A DNA stretch of 64,000 nucleotides from Seongchinamella sediminis. GTDB taxonomy: Bacteria; Pseudomonadota; Gammaproteobacteria; Pseudomonadales; Halieaceae. The notes under the pieces were generated by a model. That model worked only from the letters and a program-made list of their open reading frames with translations, did not search any database and was not told where the DNA came from. This document shows positions 36,885-47,204 of the stretch, in pieces (position 1 is the first letter of the stretch; each line of letters begins with the position of its first letter). A program made the translations under genes and the position numbers. The stretch lies in contig NZ_QRAN01000015.1 in the NCBI RefSeq assembly GCF_003457605.1, positions 1-64,000 of the forward strand, given 5' to 3'.

Positions 36885-37778
36885 GTGAGCTGGATCCAAC
36901 TGCGGCTGGATACCCACCCCGGGCAAGTGGAAGAGCTGGAAGCGCTGATGCTCGCCAGTGGTTCGGTGGCGGTCACCCTGGAAGATAACGCCGACCAGCC
37001 GGTACTGGAACCCGCCGTGGGTGAGACCCCGCTCTGGGGCCAGACCCGGCTGACCGGCCTCTACCCGGCGGACGCCGATATGGCCGCCGTGCTGGAGCAC
37101 TTTCCGCAGACCCTACTCAGCCAGTGCAACCAGCGCATCGAGATTCTCGAGGACAAGGACTGGGAACGGGAGTGGATGCAGCACTACCAGCCCATGCAGT
37201 TCGGCAGACGCCTGTGGGTCTGCCCCAGCTGGCTGGAGCCACCCGAACCGGGCGCGGTTAACCTGCTGCTGGACCCGGGCCTCGCCTTTGGCACCGGCAC
37301 CCACCCCACCACCGCCCTGTGCCTGGCTGAACTGGACAGTATGCCCCTGGCGGGCAAGACCGTAGTCGACTATGGCTGTGGCTCCGGTATTCTCGCGGTC
37401 GCCGCGCTCAAGCTGGGCGCCGCCCGGGCCCTGGGGGTAGACAACGACCCGCAGGCGCTGTTGGCCAGCAGGGACAATGCCAGCCGCAATGGTGTCGACC
37501 CGGCGCTGTTTCCGGTCGTGCTGCCGGGCCAGTACGACAGCGACCACTGGCGGCAGCGGGCGGACACGGTGATTGCCAATATCCTCGCCGGCCCGCTGAT
37601 GGAACTGTCAGACACCCTGCTGCACTGCCTGAAACCCGGCGGCACGCTGCTGTTGTCCGGCCTGCTGGCTACCCAGGCGCCCGCCATGATCGACCACTAC
37701 AAGCCCTGGATATCCCTGCAGGTGGCAGCAGAGCACGAGGGCTGGGTGTGCCTGCGAGGCGCAACTCCCATAACTTGA
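36885..37778 (+). CDS. prmA: Ribosomal protein L11 methyltransferase
   Basis: Trimethylates L11 using SAM. 297 residues: N-terminal substrate-binding domain (MSWIQLRLDTHPGQVEELEA), a linker with DPGLAFGTGTHPTTALCLAEL, and the SAM motif VVDYGCGSGILAVAALKLGA followed by GVDNDPQAL and VIANILAGPL. GTG 36885 is preceded by ACAGG. Conserved position after accC. Confidence 0.96.
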   Translation: MSWIQLRLDTHPGQVEELEALMLASGSVAVTLEDNADQPVLEPAVGETPLWGQTRLTGLYPADADMAAVLEHFPQTLLSQCNQRIEILEDKDWEREWMQHYQPMQFGRRLWVCPSWLEPPEPGAVNLLLDPGLAFGTGTHPTTALCLAELDSMPLAGKTVVDYGCGSGILAVAALKLGAARALGVDNDPQALLASRDNASRNGVDPALFPVVLPGQYDSDHWRQRADTVIANILAGPLMELSDTLLHCLKPGGTLLLSGLLATQAPAMIDHYKPWISLQVAAEHEGWVCLRGATPIT

Positions 37779-37885
37779 ACCAGTCCGCAAACTGGCGATA
37801 TTTTGTGCAGACAAGCTTCCCCGCGTAACGTCAGGGGAGTATCATACCGCCTCTTTTTGGCACCACTCTCGACCAGACATTTTCG

Positions 37886-38869
37886 ATGCCGCAAATCGGA
37901 CCCTACAAGCTGGCCAATCAGGTAGCCCTTGCCCCTATGGCGGGCGTTACCGACCTGCCTTTCCGCCGCCTGTGCGCGCGCATGGGAGCCGGTCTGGTGG
38001 TGTCGGAAATGATCAGCAGCAACCCCCGACTGCGCAACTCGCGCAAAACCGCCTGGCGCAGCGTCCACGATGCGGAAGTTGAACCGCGCTCGGTACAGAT
38101 CGCCGGCAGCGAACCCGCCGAACTCGCCGCCGCCGCACGCTACAACGTCGACCAGGGCGCCCAGATCATCGACATCAATATGGGCTGCCCGGCGAAGAAG
38201 GTCTGCCGCAAGGCTGCGGGGTCGGCCCTGCTGGCGGATGAGGCCCTGGTGCGGGATATCCTGCAAGCCGTAAGCGCCGCGGTTGACGTCCCGGTCACCC
38301 TGAAAATCCGCACCGGCGCCAGCCCCGCAGCCCGCAACGGCGTCAGTATCGCCAGAATTGCCGAGGATGCCGGCATCGCCGCGCTGGCGGTTCACGGCCG
38401 CACCCGGGCCTGCAAGTTCGAGGGTGTTGCCGAATACGACACCATTGCCGCCATCGTCGCAGCGACCGACTTCCCGGTGTTTGCCAATGGCGACATCGAT
38501 TCACCAGAGAAGGCCGCGGGCATACTCGCCCACACCGGGGCCGCCGGTGTCATGGTGGGCCGCGCCGCCCAGGGCCGGCCCTGGCTTTGCGGCCAGATTG
38601 CCGACTACCTGGCCGGAAAACCGGTGCTGGCAGTACCCGCCGACCAGCAACTGGCCATACTGCGCCAGCACCTGCTGGCGCTGCACGACTTTTACGGTGA
38701 ATTCATGGGCGTGCGCATCGCCCGCAAACACGTGGCCTGGTACCTGCAGGACCGGCCCGACTACCGCGCCCGCCGCTCGGCCTTCAACAGCCTGCAGACC
38801 CCGGCGGAGCAACTGCAGCAGATCGACCAACTCTTCCACCCTGACTTCAACAAGGAACTCGCAGCATGA
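37886..38869 (+). CDS. dusB: tRNA-dihydrouridine synthase B
   Basis: FMN-dependent reduction of uridine in the tRNA D loop. 327 residues: [37 protein letters not shown] with the catalytic cysteine, [35 protein letters not shown] and [12 protein letters not shown], all typical DusB. The last codons overlap the fis start (ATGA), the classic dusB-fis operon. Confidence 0.97.
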   Translation: MPQIGPYKLANQVALAPMAGVTDLPFRRLCARMGAGLVVSEMISSNPRLRNSRKTAWRSVHDAEVEPRSVQIAGSEPAELAAAARYNVDQGAQIIDINMGCPAKKVCRKAAGSALLADEALVRDILQAVSAAVDVPVTLKIRTGASPAARNGVSIARIAEDAGIAALAVHGRTRACKFEGVAEYDTIAAIVAATDFPVFANGDIDSPEKAAGILAHTGAAGVMVGRAAQGRPWLCGQIADYLAGKPVLAVPADQQLAILRQHLLALHDFYGEFMGVRIARKHVAWYLQDRPDYRARRSAFNSLQTPAEQLQQIDQLFHPDFNKELAA

Positions 38870-39183
38870 CCCGGGCTGACCCCCTACCCGCGACTGTGGA
38901 CGGCGACACCGCCGCCAACGACGAACAGCTTCACACCACCGAAGCAGCAAGCCTGCGCGACGCGGTTACCGCCAGCGTGCGCAAGTATCTCGCCGAACTC
39001 GACGGCCAGCTATCGACCGACGTTTACCAGATGGTACTGGCCGAAATGGAAGCGCCGCTGCTGGAAGAGATCATGGCCTATACCCGCAACAACCAGACCA
39101 GGGCCTCCATTATGCTCGGCCTGAACCGCGGCACCCTGCGCAAGAAGCTCAAGCAATACAACCTGATTGGCAGCAAGGACTGA
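38866..39183 (+). CDS. fis: DNA-binding protein Fis
   Basis: Nucleoid and rRNA-promoter activator. 105 residues; the last roughly 45 ([20 protein letters not shown] and following KKLKQYNLI) are the highly conserved helix-turn-helix, and the upstream [20 protein letters not shown] forms the dimer core. Translationally coupled to dusB by a 4-nt overlap. The tandem rrn promoters at 274-466 are natural Fis targets by analogy. Confidence 0.96.
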   Translation: MTRADPLPATVDGDTAANDEQLHTTEAASLRDAVTASVRKYLAELDGQLSTDVYQMVLAEMEAPLLEEIMAYTRNNQTRASIMLGLNRGTLRKKLKQYNLIGSKD

Positions 39184-39187
39184 ACCC

Positions 39188-40768
39188 ATGAGTGAACTGG
39201 TAAAGGTTTCCCGGGCGCTGATCAGTGTGTCCGACAAATCCGGCATTGTTGAATTTGCCAGCGCCCTGCGCGAGCAGGGTGTGGAACTGCTTTCCACCGG
39301 CGGCACCTACCGCCTGCTGCAGGACAACGGCCTGGACGTGACCGAGGTGTCCGAGTACACCGGTTTCCCGGAAATGATGGACGGCCGGGTGAAGACCCTG
39401 CACCCGAAGGTCCACGGCGGCATTCTTGCCCGCCGCGGCCAGGATGACGCGGTCATGGCCGAGCACGGCATCGATGCCATCGACATGGTGGTGGTCAACC
39501 TGTATCCCTTCGAGGCCACCGTCGCCCGCCCCGACTGCAGCCTGGAGGACGCCATAGAGAATATCGATATCGGCGGGCCGACCATGGTGCGGGCCGCGGC
39601 CAAGAACCACCGCTTCGTCAACATCGTGGTCAACGCCGGTGATTACGCCGGCATCATCGAGGAAATGCAGGCCAACGACGGGGCGACCAGCCTGCAAACC
39701 CGCTTCGACCTGGCGATCAGGGCCTATGAGCATACCGCCGCCTACGACGGCGCCATCGCCAACCACTTCGGCCGCCTGGTGCCCGGCGGTTCGGAGTCCT
39801 TTGCCCGCACTTTCAACACCCAGTTCCACAAGGTGCAGGAGATGCGCTACGGCGAGAACCCCCACCAGAAGGCCGCTTTCTACGTGGAGAAGGAGCCGGC
39901 GGAGGCGGGTATCGCCACGGCCAAACAGATCCAGGGCAAGGAGCTGTCCTATAACAACGTGGCCGACACTGACGCCGCCCTGGAGTGCGTCAAGAACTTC
40001 GATCAGCCGGCCTGCGTCATCGTCAAGCACGCCAACCCCTGCGGCGTGGCAGTGGCCAGCGACATCGGCAAGGCCTACGACCTGGCCTTTGCCACCGACA
40101 CCGAATCCGCCTTCGGCGGCATTATCGCCTTCAACCGGGAACTGGATGCGGCCACAGCGGCGGCTATTTGCGAGCGCCAGTTTGTGGAGGTGATTATCGC
40201 CCCCGGCGTCAGCGCCGACGCGGCCGCTGCAGTGGCGGAAAAGAAAAACGTACGCCTGCTGGCCTGTGGCCAGTGGTCCACCCCCGGCGCCGCCACGGGC
40301 GCGGACCGTGATTACAAGCGGGTCAACGGCGGCCTGCTGGTGCAGGACCGCGACCTGGGCATGGTCACTGCCGCCGACCTGCAGGTAGTCAGCAAGGTAC
40401 AGCCAACCGAGCAGCAGCTGCAGGACCTGCTGTTTGCCTGGAAAGTGGCCAAGTTCGTCAAGTCCAACGCCATTGTTTACGCCCGCAACGGCCAGACCGT
40501 GGGGGTTGGCGCCGGCCAGATGAGCCGGGTCAATTCAGCCCGTATTGCCGCCATCAAGGCCGAGCATGCAGGGCTTGAGGTCAAGGGTTCGGTGATGGCC
40601 TCTGACGCCTTCTTCCCCTTCCGCGACGGCATCGACAGCGCCGGTGAGCGGGGCATCGCCGCGGTCATCCAGCCCGGCGGCTCGATCCGCGACGAGGAGG
40701 TCATTGCCGCCGCCGACGAGCACGGCATGGCGATGGTGTTTACCGGCATGCGGCATTTCCGCCACTAA
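39188..40768 (+). CDS. purH: Bifunctional AICAR transformylase/IMP cyclohydrolase
   Basis: Last two steps of IMP synthesis. 526 residues. The N-terminal MGS-like cyclohydrolase (about 1-190) has [26 protein letters not shown] and [15 protein letters not shown]. The C-terminal transformylase has [26 protein letters not shown] (catalytic Lys-His) and ending [12 protein letters not shown] and MRHFRH. ATG 39188 gives [11 protein letters not shown]; an in-frame start 7 codons earlier is weaker. It begins 4 nt after the fis stop. Confidence 0.97.
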   Translation: MSELVKVSRALISVSDKSGIVEFASALREQGVELLSTGGTYRLLQDNGLDVTEVSEYTGFPEMMDGRVKTLHPKVHGGILARRGQDDAVMAEHGIDAIDMVVVNLYPFEATVARPDCSLEDAIENIDIGGPTMVRAAAKNHRFVNIVVNAGDYAGIIEEMQANDGATSLQTRFDLAIRAYEHTAAYDGAIANHFGRLVPGGSESFARTFNTQFHKVQEMRYGENPHQKAAFYVEKEPAEAGIATAKQIQGKELSYNNVADTDAALECVKNFDQPACVIVKHANPCGVAVASDIGKAYDLAFATDTESAFGGIIAFNRELDAATAAAICERQFVEVIIAPGVSADAAAAVAEKKNVRLLACGQWSTPGAATGADRDYKRVNGGLLVQDRDLGMVTAADLQVVSKVQPTEQQLQDLLFAWKVAKFVKSNAIVYARNGQTVGVGAGQMSRVNSARIAAIKAEHAGLEVKGSVMASDAFFPFRDGIDSAGERGIAAVIQPGGSIRDEEVIAAADEHGMAMVFTGMRHFRH

Positions 40769-40810
40769 CAGCACGCTGGACAGCCTCATGCGGCACGATC
40801 CTTCGTTGAA

Positions 40811-40864
40811 CAGGCCAAAACGATGCTCATGTGCGGCTGTGTACACTGCGCTCGTTTTGGCCTG
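40811..40864 (+). repeat. 13-bp perfect inverted repeat between purH and purD
   Basis: CAGGCCAAAACGA (40811-40823) and TCGTTTTGGCCTG (40852-40864) are exact reverse complements separated by 28 nt. The whole lies in the 172-bp purH-purD gap. No T tract follows the right arm. It could be a long-loop RNA hairpin or a pair of protein-binding half sites; it does not match the PurR box. Confidence 0.65.
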
Positions 40865-40940
40865 CTCGCCTCGCCTCGTACTCGCCTGAAACTGCCCAGC
40901 GCACTGTTAAAATAACCCCGAATATGGAGTATTTGGTTCA

Positions 40941-42230
40941 ATGAACGTACTAATCATCGGCAGCGGCGGACGCGAACACGCCCTGGCCTGGAAAGCCGCC
41001 CAGTCCCCGCAGGTGGAGACCGTGTACGTGGCCCCCGGTAATGCGGGCACCGCCGGCGAGCCCGGCATTGAAAACGTGGCTATCGCCGTGGGCGACTTTG
41101 CCGCATTGGCCGATTTTGCCGACAACAACAATGTGGGCCTGAGCATCGTCGGTCCCGAGCAGCCGCTGGTAGACGGCGTGGTCGACTACTTCGCCGGGCG
41201 CGGCCTGCGCTGCTTCGGCCCCAGCAAGGGCGCGGCGCAGCTGGAAGGCTCCAAGGCCTTCACCAAGGATTTCCTGGCCCGCCACAACATCCCCACCGCC
41301 GCTTACGCCAACTTCACCGAACTGGAACCGGCGCTGGCCTACCTGCGCGAGCAGGGCGCTCCCATTGTGGTCAAGGCAGACGGACTCGCCGCCGGCAAGG
41401 GCGTCATCGTCGCCGAGACCCTGGCACAGGCCGAGGCGGCCGTAACCGACATGCTGTCCGGCAATGCCTTCGGCGATGCCGGCTGCCGGGTCGTGATCGA
41501 GGAGTTCCTGGAAGGCGAAGAAGCCAGCTTTATTGTCATGGTCGACGGCACCAACGTGCTGCCGATGGCCACCAGCCAGGACCACAAACGCATCGGTGAG
41601 GGCGATACCGGCCCCAACACCGGCGGCATGGGCGCCTACTCGCCGGCACCGGTGGTGGACGAGGCGGTATACCAGCGCATCATGGATGAGGTCATCATGC
41701 CCACCGTGCGCGGCATGGCCGCCGAGGGCAACGATTACACCGGCTTCCTGTACGCCGGCCTGATGATTTCCCCCGCCGGCGAACCGAAGGTGATCGAGTA
41801 CAATTGCCGCTTCGGCGACCCCGAGACCCAGCCCATCATGGTGCGGCTCCAGTCCGACCTGGTGGCCCTGTGCCAGGCGGCCCTGGACAAAACCCTGGAC
41901 ACGGCCAGCGCCGACTGGGACGCCCGCTGCGCCATCGGCGTGGTACTGGCGGCCGGCGGTTACCCCGGCAGCTACGGCAAGGGCGCCGTCATCCGCGGGC
42001 TGGATGCGCAACAAGACGACAATATCAAGGTATTTCACGCCGGAACGGCGCAGGATGGCGACAATATCGTTACCAGTGGCGGCCGGGTACTGTGCGTCAC
42101 CGCGCTCGGCGACACTATCGCCGCCGCGCAGCAGGATTGCTACCGCGCCGCCGACAAGATCTGCTGGGACGGCCTGACCCTGCGCCGGGACATTGGCTGG
42201 CGCGCCATCGCGCGCTATAGTCAGGACTGA
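40941..42230 (+). CDS. purD: Phosphoribosylamine--glycine ligase
   Basis: Second step of purine synthesis (ATP-grasp). 429 residues: [82 protein letters not shown] and [12 protein letters not shown] are all canonical GARS motifs. Separated from purH by a gap with a long inverted repeat, so it may have its own promoter (a TAAAAT element lies near 40905). Confidence 0.97.
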   Translation: MNVLIIGSGGREHALAWKAAQSPQVETVYVAPGNAGTAGEPGIENVAIAVGDFAALADFADNNNVGLSIVGPEQPLVDGVVDYFAGRGLRCFGPSKGAAQLEGSKAFTKDFLARHNIPTAAYANFTELEPALAYLREQGAPIVVKADGLAAGKGVIVAETLAQAEAAVTDMLSGNAFGDAGCRVVIEEFLEGEEASFIVMVDGTNVLPMATSQDHKRIGEGDTGPNTGGMGAYSPAPVVDEAVYQRIMDEVIMPTVRGMAAEGNDYTGFLYAGLMISPAGEPKVIEYNCRFGDPETQPIMVRLQSDLVALCQAALDKTLDTASADWDARCAIGVVLAAGGYPGSYGKGAVIRGLDAQQDDNIKVFHAGTAQDGDNIVTSGGRVLCVTALGDTIAAAQQDCYRAADKICWDGLTLRRDIGWRAIARYSQD

Positions 42231-42249
42231 CTTCACAGGGCCGGGTTCC

Positions 42250-42894
42250 ATGCGCCAGCGCAGACTGTCACTACTGGATCGATTTATCTCCGAGGCGGAT
42301 TCGGTGATGCGCACCATCACCAACCGCGGCCACTCGGCCGGGCGCCCCTCCCCGGCCCAGGGGCACAGCGAGTCCGAACTGTCTGAGCCGGAGCGCAAGC
42401 ATGTGGCCGGCCTGATGCGGGTCAACCACACCGGCGAGGTGTGCGCCCAGGCGCTGTACCAGGGCCAGGCCCTGACCGCGCGCCTGCCCCGGGTACGCGA
42501 GGAAATGCGCCAGGCTGCCGACGAGGAGATCGACCACCTGGTGTGGTGTGAACAGCGCCTGCGCGAACTGGACAGCACTGCCAGCGTGCTGAACCCCCTG
42601 TGGTATGGCACCTCCTTCGCCCTCGGCGCCATAGCCGGCGCCATTGGCGACGATATCAGCCTGGGCTTTGTCGCCGCCACCGAGGAGCGGGTCTGCAATC
42701 ACCTCAAGGATCACCTCAAGCAACTGCCCGAGGATGACCGCAAGTCGCGCCTGATCCTGCAGCAAATGCTCGAAGACGAGGAACGCCACGGCAGCAGCGC
42801 CCTGGAAGCGGGCGGCAAGGATTTCCCGGATCCGGTGAAAGACGCCATGACCAGGGTGTCACGGGTTATGACCGGTAGCAGCTACCGGATCTGA
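42250..42894 (+). CDS. coq7: Coq7-type demethoxyubiquinone hydroxylase
   Basis: Diiron monooxygenase for the penultimate hydroxylation of ubiquinone. 214 residues with carboxylate/histidine ligands visible: [31 protein letters not shown], and the second ligand set [17 protein letters not shown] and [18 protein letters not shown] 42250 was chosen because upstream residues overlap the purD 3' end and have no similarity. In Pseudomonas coq7 lies close to osmC-vfr; here a 7-kb cluster separates them. Confidence 0.95.
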   Translation: MRQRRLSLLDRFISEADSVMRTITNRGHSAGRPSPAQGHSESELSEPERKHVAGLMRVNHTGEVCAQALYQGQALTARLPRVREEMRQAADEEIDHLVWCEQRLRELDSTASVLNPLWYGTSFALGAIAGAIGDDISLGFVAATEERVCNHLKDHLKQLPEDDRKSRLILQQMLEDEERHGSSALEAGGKDFPDPVKDAMTRVSRVMTGSSYRI

Positions 42895-42988
42895 ACCCCG
42901 GCCGTAACTGACCCATGATAAGCGAATCGCGGAACAGGGCGCGTTGCTGCCGCGGTGACAGGCAGCGGCGCCCTGGTGAGCCCGGTCG

Positions 42989-43858
42989 ATGAGCGCCAGC
43001 GGGCAAAAGCGCTACCTGGCTCCCTACCAGCAGATAATGACGGGGCAGCTGGATGCAGGTGATGCGGAGGCGCAGATACCGGACCCGATCGCTGTAGGCG
43101 CCGTGGGCGGCAGCGGCACCCGGGTCGTGGCGCAGATTCTCGCCGCGGCGGGCGTTGCCATGGCTTCCCCCATCAACCGCGCCGGTGACGCCCTGGAGTG
43201 GCCGCCCTACCGGGCTATCTTTGCCGCCCCCGCGTTGCAACAACAATCCAGCGCGTTGATTCTGGACAACACCCACCGCGCCTTCGAGCAGCTGCTGGCG
43301 GCGCGCCGGGCGGCGCTGGGGCTAGATGGGCGGGTGGGCTGGAAAGTACCGGAGACCTTCTTCCGCCTCGAGTGGCTCGGCAGCCACTTTCCACAACTGC
43401 AGTATGTGCACCTGATTCGCCACGGCCTGGACATGGCCTACTCGGACAACCAGCGCCAGGCAAAGAACTGGGTGGACATTCTCGGGCTGGCGTCGCAGCG
43501 CGACGAACACGGCCGCTTGTCGCCCGCCACCATGCTGGAATACTGGCTGAGCGCCAACGAACTGGCCGCCGCAACCATGACCCGGCTACTTCCCCGGCGC
43601 GGCTACCTGTTGCGCTTTGAGCGGCTCTGCGCCCGACCCCGGGAAGAAATCGCCGCCCTGCTGGCCTTCCTGCAACTGCCCTGCCCGGACTACCTGCTGG
43701 ATGAACTGGCCGCACTGGTCACGCCACCCGCCTCGATCGGCCGCTATCGCAGCAGGCCCTGGCGAAACGACTTCACCGCGGAACAGCTGGCCAGGCTGGA
43801 AAAACTGGGCTATGACTCACCGGGGCAGCTCGGCGCTGAGCCGGTGAGGGCACGATAG
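42989..43858 (+). CDS. Sulfotransferase-family protein (1)
   Basis: 289 residues. The PAPS 5'-phosphosulfate loop appears as VGAVGGSGTRVVAQILAAAG, and the 3'-phosphate motif as YVHLIRHGLDMAYSDNQRQ, in the manner of bacterial and eukaryotic sulfotransferases. It would transfer sulfate to a sugar, lipid or small molecule in the cytosol; the acceptor is unknown. First gene of the inserted cluster, 94 bp after coq7. Its 3' end overlaps the convergent sulfatase gene by 49 bp on the opposite strand. Confidence 0.8.
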   Translation: MSASGQKRYLAPYQQIMTGQLDAGDAEAQIPDPIAVGAVGGSGTRVVAQILAAAGVAMASPINRAGDALEWPPYRAIFAAPALQQQSSALILDNTHRAFEQLLAARRAALGLDGRVGWKVPETFFRLEWLGSHFPQLQYVHLIRHGLDMAYSDNQRQAKNWVDILGLASQRDEHGRLSPATMLEYWLSANELAAATMTRLLPRRGYLLRFERLCARPREEIAALLAFLQLPCPDYLLDELAALVTPPASIGRYRSRPWRNDFTAEQLARLEKLGYDSPGQLGAEPVRAR

Positions 43859-45585
43859 TGGCCTGAGGGATTGCCGTTAAGGTAGGTATTGCTGATCACC
43901 AGCTCGCCGCTGTCCGCCGCCACCCGGGTGGCCCCGTAGCTGTCTACCAGCATCTCCGGGCGAAGCTCCTCCCGCCCTCCTGCGAGCCGTTCGTCGTCCA
44001 GGTAAACCTGGAAGTGCAGCTCGGCATCACCCGGGCGCCGGGCCGGCCACTGGTAGTAGGCCGACACCGTCAGCAGCTGGCAGCCAGCGCCGGGGAGCGG
44101 AGCCTGCAGTTCCAGGCCCGGCATGGACAGTCCCAATTGACCTTGCCCCAGGGTCATTTCCAGTTGCTGCTCCTGGGCCACCAGCCGGCTGAGGGGACGG
44201 TCGTTATTGACCGGCAGCTGCAGGGTCCAGCCGCCGTAGCCCGGGGTGCGCCGGTAGGCGTCACCCGCGTATTCGCGGGTGTTCCCTGGCTTGCTTACTG
44301 CCGTCATCCGCACCTGCCTGACCTGTCGCTGCCAGCGCTGGTAGTCCCCCTGCATCCGCTCCTGCTCCGCTGCCGTGGCGGGGCGGGGAGGCGCAAAGTG
44401 GTTCTGCACCGGCTCGAAGTCCTGCACTTGCACCCCCAGTCCCCATTGCTGCCGCTCCAGGTCGAGCACACTGTAGGCCCCCCAGCCCGGGATACCGATA
44501 TCCCAGTAGGTGCGCGCTGGCCGGGGCAGTGTTGCGCCCTGCAGCAGGGGGGCGAGGTCCAGCCCGTCCAGGCCCGGCACCGGCGGCAGCCCGGCCTGGG
44601 CCAGCAATGTCGGCATCAGGTCGCGAATAAAGACCGGCTGCGCTATGTCCATCGGTGCCAGCTGGCCCGGCCGGGAGATAATCAGCGGGGTCCGGATCCC
44701 GCCCTCGTAGAAACTGGTTTTGTTGCCGTAGAACGGCTGGTTACTGTCACGCACCCGGTTCACGCCGCCGTTGTCGCTGACAAATACCACCAGCGTGTTC
44801 TGCAACTGCCCGCTGTCAGTGAGCGCCTGTAACAGGCGACCCACCGAGGCGTCCAGCTGCGCCAGCAATGCCAGGTATTCCCCCTCGGGGGAGTCGGCAA
44901 AGCGGGCGGCAAAGCGCGGCGCGGCCTGCGCCGGATTGTGGGGGGCAAAGTACCAGAGGTTGAGGAACCAGGGTCGCCCGGCTTTACTGAACCCGTCGAT
45001 CCGCTCAATCGCGGCATCGGTGAGCAAGTCCGTCAGGTGACCCTGTTGCCGGGCGGGGGCCTGGTCCCGGCCCTGCAACCAGGGGTCGATGTATGAGGCG
45101 GCGGGATTGTCCAGCGATCCGTTGCGTGTGGTCAGCGCGTGGAGAAAGCCGTACCAGTCGTCAAAACCCTGGGCTTCAGGCCGCGCCGAGGCGAGGCTGT
45201 GCCCCAGGTGCCACTTGCCGATGTGGGCGGTGGCATAGCCGCCGTCGCCCAGGGCCTCGGCGAGGGTGACATGCTCCGGCCCTATTCCACGGAAGTGCGG
45301 CGGCAGGCCAACGCGGCTGGCCGCCTTGCCGGTCAGCAACTCTACCCGGGCCGGGCGGCAGCTGGGCTGGGCGTAGTGCCGGCGAAAGCGAACACCCTGG
45401 GCCGCCAGGGTATCGATATGGGGGGTGGCGGCTGCGCCGTCACCAAAGGCGCCCAGGTCGTTATTGCCCAGGTCGTCGGCGAGGATCAGCAGGATATTGG
45501 GGCGCTGCTCTGCGCTGGCGGGTGCATCGTCCGCTGCGCAGCCAGCCAGCAGTACCAGGCACAGCAGCCAGCAGGCCCGCGCCAT
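43810..45585 (-). CDS. Lipoprotein arylsulfatase-family sulfatase
   Basis: 591 residues. Lipobox at the N-terminus (LLCLVLLAGCAADD), so probably anchored in the periplasm or outer membrane. The alkaline-phosphatase-superfamily core starts PNILLILADDLGNNDLGAFG (metal Asp pair). It has the formylglycine motif CxPxR in PSCRPARVELLTG (Cys near residue 76), HIGKWHLGH, and VSDNGG. A C-terminal beta domain follows (about 460-591). It needs Cys-to-formylglycine conversion. ATG 45585 overlaps the TGA of the upstream radical SAM gene, suggesting coupling. Substrate unknown. Confidence 0.9.
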   Translation of the reverse strand: MARACWLLCLVLLAGCAADDAPASAEQRPNILLILADDLGNNDLGAFGDGAAATPHIDTLAAQGVRFRRHYAQPSCRPARVELLTGKAASRVGLPPHFRGIGPEHVTLAEALGDGGYATAHIGKWHLGHSLASARPEAQGFDDWYGFLHALTTRNGSLDNPAASYIDPWLQGRDQAPARQQGHLTDLLTDAAIERIDGFSKAGRPWFLNLWYFAPHNPAQAAPRFAARFADSPEGEYLALLAQLDASVGRLLQALTDSGQLQNTLVVFVSDNGGVNRVRDSNQPFYGNKTSFYEGGIRTPLIISRPGQLAPMDIAQPVFIRDLMPTLLAQAGLPPVPGLDGLDLAPLLQGATLPRPARTYWDIGIPGWGAYSVLDLERQQWGLGVQVQDFEPVQNHFAPPRPATAAEQERMQGDYQRWQRQVRQVRMTAVSKPGNTREYAGDAYRRTPGYGGWTLQLPVNNDRPLSRLVAQEQQLEMTLGQGQLGLSMPGLELQAPLPGAGCQLLTVSAYYQWPARRPGDAELHFQVYLDDERLAGGREELRPEMLVDSYGATRVAADSGELVISNTYLNGNPSGHYRALTGSAPSCPGES

Positions 45586-46607
45586 CAACCGGAGCGCGCG
45601 AGCAGGGTCTGGTCCCTGGCCAGTACCCGCTCGCGCCAGTCCAGGTCCTCGTGCATGCCGGGGAAGTGTTGCTGGTCAGCCCGCAGGGTCTGCAGCAGTC
45701 CGCTCACATCCTCTGGGGTGGCGAAACCGGCATCCCGTTCCAGCAAAATCTCCTGTACCTTGTTGGTGGGATCCAGGTCGCAGTTGTTACACGCGGAGAT
45801 GCCGCCCCGGGCCAGCAAATCGAGCTTGGTGCCGTTGAGTTCGCTGAAACCTACCTCGCTTACATGCCCCAGGGGCGTGGTCTTTTCATAGTCGTTACAG
45901 CACACGTAATAGTGCCCGCTCCAGCCCACGAACAAAAACTTGAAGGCGGCATCGCACAGGCTGGAGATGCCGTGCTGGCGCATCAGGTCCCGGGCTTCGC
46001 CGCTGGCGGAACGACTCTCCAGGAACAGTTTGCCGTTATCGCAGGCGCCACCGCGGTTATTCTGGCTGAACACCAGGAAACTCTTGACCCCGTGCTCGCG
46101 CCAGAACGCTTTCATCTCGTCGATTTTGCCCTTGTTGATATCGTGCTCGACTATATTGATGGTGATCGCCACCTTGTCGCGGGCGATCTCGACAAATTGC
46201 AGCGCATTGCTGATGGAGTTGTCGAAGTCGAGGTTATACACCTCTTCGTAGTCGTCACCGAAGTCGCTGATACTGAGGCTGATTTCCTTGAGCCCGGCAT
46301 CGACCAGGTCCCGGGCCAGGTTTTCATGCAGCCTGGAGGCGTTACTGGTCATGCCCACACGCAAACCCTTGCTGGTGGCGTAGTGCATGAATTCGACGAT
46401 ATCAGCATGCAGCGTCGGCTCGCCCTGGCCAGTGAAGGTGACCTTGGGCAGGGGCTGGGGCAATTCCAGCACCCGGTCGATGGCGCTGAAGAAATTCTCC
46501 CGGCTGAGCATGCCCTGCTGCGGGGTCTTGTCGCGGGGGCAGAACGAGCACAGGGCATTGCAACGATTGGTCAACTCGATATCGACTAGCACGTGAGAAA
46601 ACTTCAT
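45585..46607 (-). CDS. Radical SAM protein with SPASM-like C-terminus
   Basis: 340 residues. The 4Fe-4S/SAM motif is TNRCNALCSFCPRDKT (CxxxCxxC), with TFTGQGEPTLHADIVEF as the SAM-binding glycine region. C-terminal cysteines in SSLCDAAFKFLF, YYVCCNDY and SACNNC suggest an auxiliary cluster (SPASM/twitch). The stop overlaps the sulfatase start. Anaerobic sulfatase-maturating enzymes belong to this superfamily, so it could mature the sulfatase. The motif style is also found in enzymes of surface-polysaccharide clusters, so this is open. ATG 46607 gives MKFSHVLVDIELTNRC. Confidence 0.8.
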   Translation of the reverse strand: MKFSHVLVDIELTNRCNALCSFCPRDKTPQQGMLSRENFFSAIDRVLELPQPLPKVTFTGQGEPTLHADIVEFMHYATSKGLRVGMTSNASRLHENLARDLVDAGLKEISLSISDFGDDYEEVYNLDFDNSISNALQFVEIARDKVAITINIVEHDINKGKIDEMKAFWREHGVKSFLVFSQNNRGGACDNGKLFLESRSASGEARDLMRQHGISSLCDAAFKFLFVGWSGHYYVCCNDYEKTTPLGHVSEVGFSELNGTKLDLLARGGISACNNCDLDPTNKVQEILLERDAGFATPEDVSGLLQTLRADQQHFPGMHEDLDWRERVLARDQTLLARSG

Positions 46608-46742
46608 AATGACCCTGCTTGCTGCTGCGGCCCGGCGCCCGGCGCCCGACGTGAATAGGCGAACAAGAATATAGCACTGCCTGACCCCGTTCAATTGCCG
46701 TTAACGACGGCTTACTCACCACCAACCATACACGGCTGTAAC

Positions 46743-47087
46743 ATGCTCTACCTGATTGCGATTACCACTGCGCTGATCGTCGCAACGGCCCTCTGGCTAA
46801 AGGCCCGGCGCCAGGAACCGGCAGCGCTGGAGGCGGAACCAGAGCCGCTGCACCTGGGCATCAAGGCTTACATGCGCGAGGACTACGCCCGGGCCGAGCC
46901 GGTCTTACGTCACCATGCAGAGGCCGGCGAACTCAAGGCCCAGCAGTTGCTGGCCAAGATGTACTACTCCGGCCACGGTGTCCCCCGGGACCGCGAGCGC
47001 TACCTGTACTGGCTGGAACGAGCCGCCGCCCAGGGCGACCGCAGTGCCAAGGCGCGGTTGAAAGCGGCACGGCAACAGGAAGCCTGA
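46743..47087 (+). CDS. Small membrane-anchored Sel1-like repeat protein
   Basis: 114 residues with an N-terminal transmembrane helix (LYLIAITTALIVATALWLKA), a Glu/Pro linker and one to two Sel1 repeats (about 45-110: AEPVLRHHAEAGELKAQQLL then AKMYYSGHGVPRDRERYLYW, LERAAAQGDRSAK). Sel1 proteins are adaptors; function here is unknown. Divergent from the radical SAM-sulfatase pair, across a 135-bp gap that should hold both promoters. Confidence 0.75.
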   Translation: MLYLIAITTALIVATALWLKARRQEPAALEAEPEPLHLGIKAYMREDYARAEPVLRHHAEAGELKAQQLLAKMYYSGHGVPRDRERYLYWLERAAAQGDRSAKARLKAARQQEA

Positions 47088-47204
47088 GCGACAGCGCTGT
47101 TGCGCGGCGCTCCCCGGGCCGCTTAAAATGCCGGCAAACGACTGATAATTATCCAAAAATTCGTAGGCGCAAAGCACCGTGCCCACCCGCTCCAGGTATA
47201 CCCG

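Noticed and set aside
40950-42698. 582-codon minus-strand frame across purD and coq7
   Set aside because: Crosses two clear plus-strand genes and shows no domain.
45585-46607. Firm naming of the radical SAM protein as a sulfatase-maturating enzyme
   Set aside because: Only position and general cysteine layout support it; the core motif fits other SPASM proteins as well.
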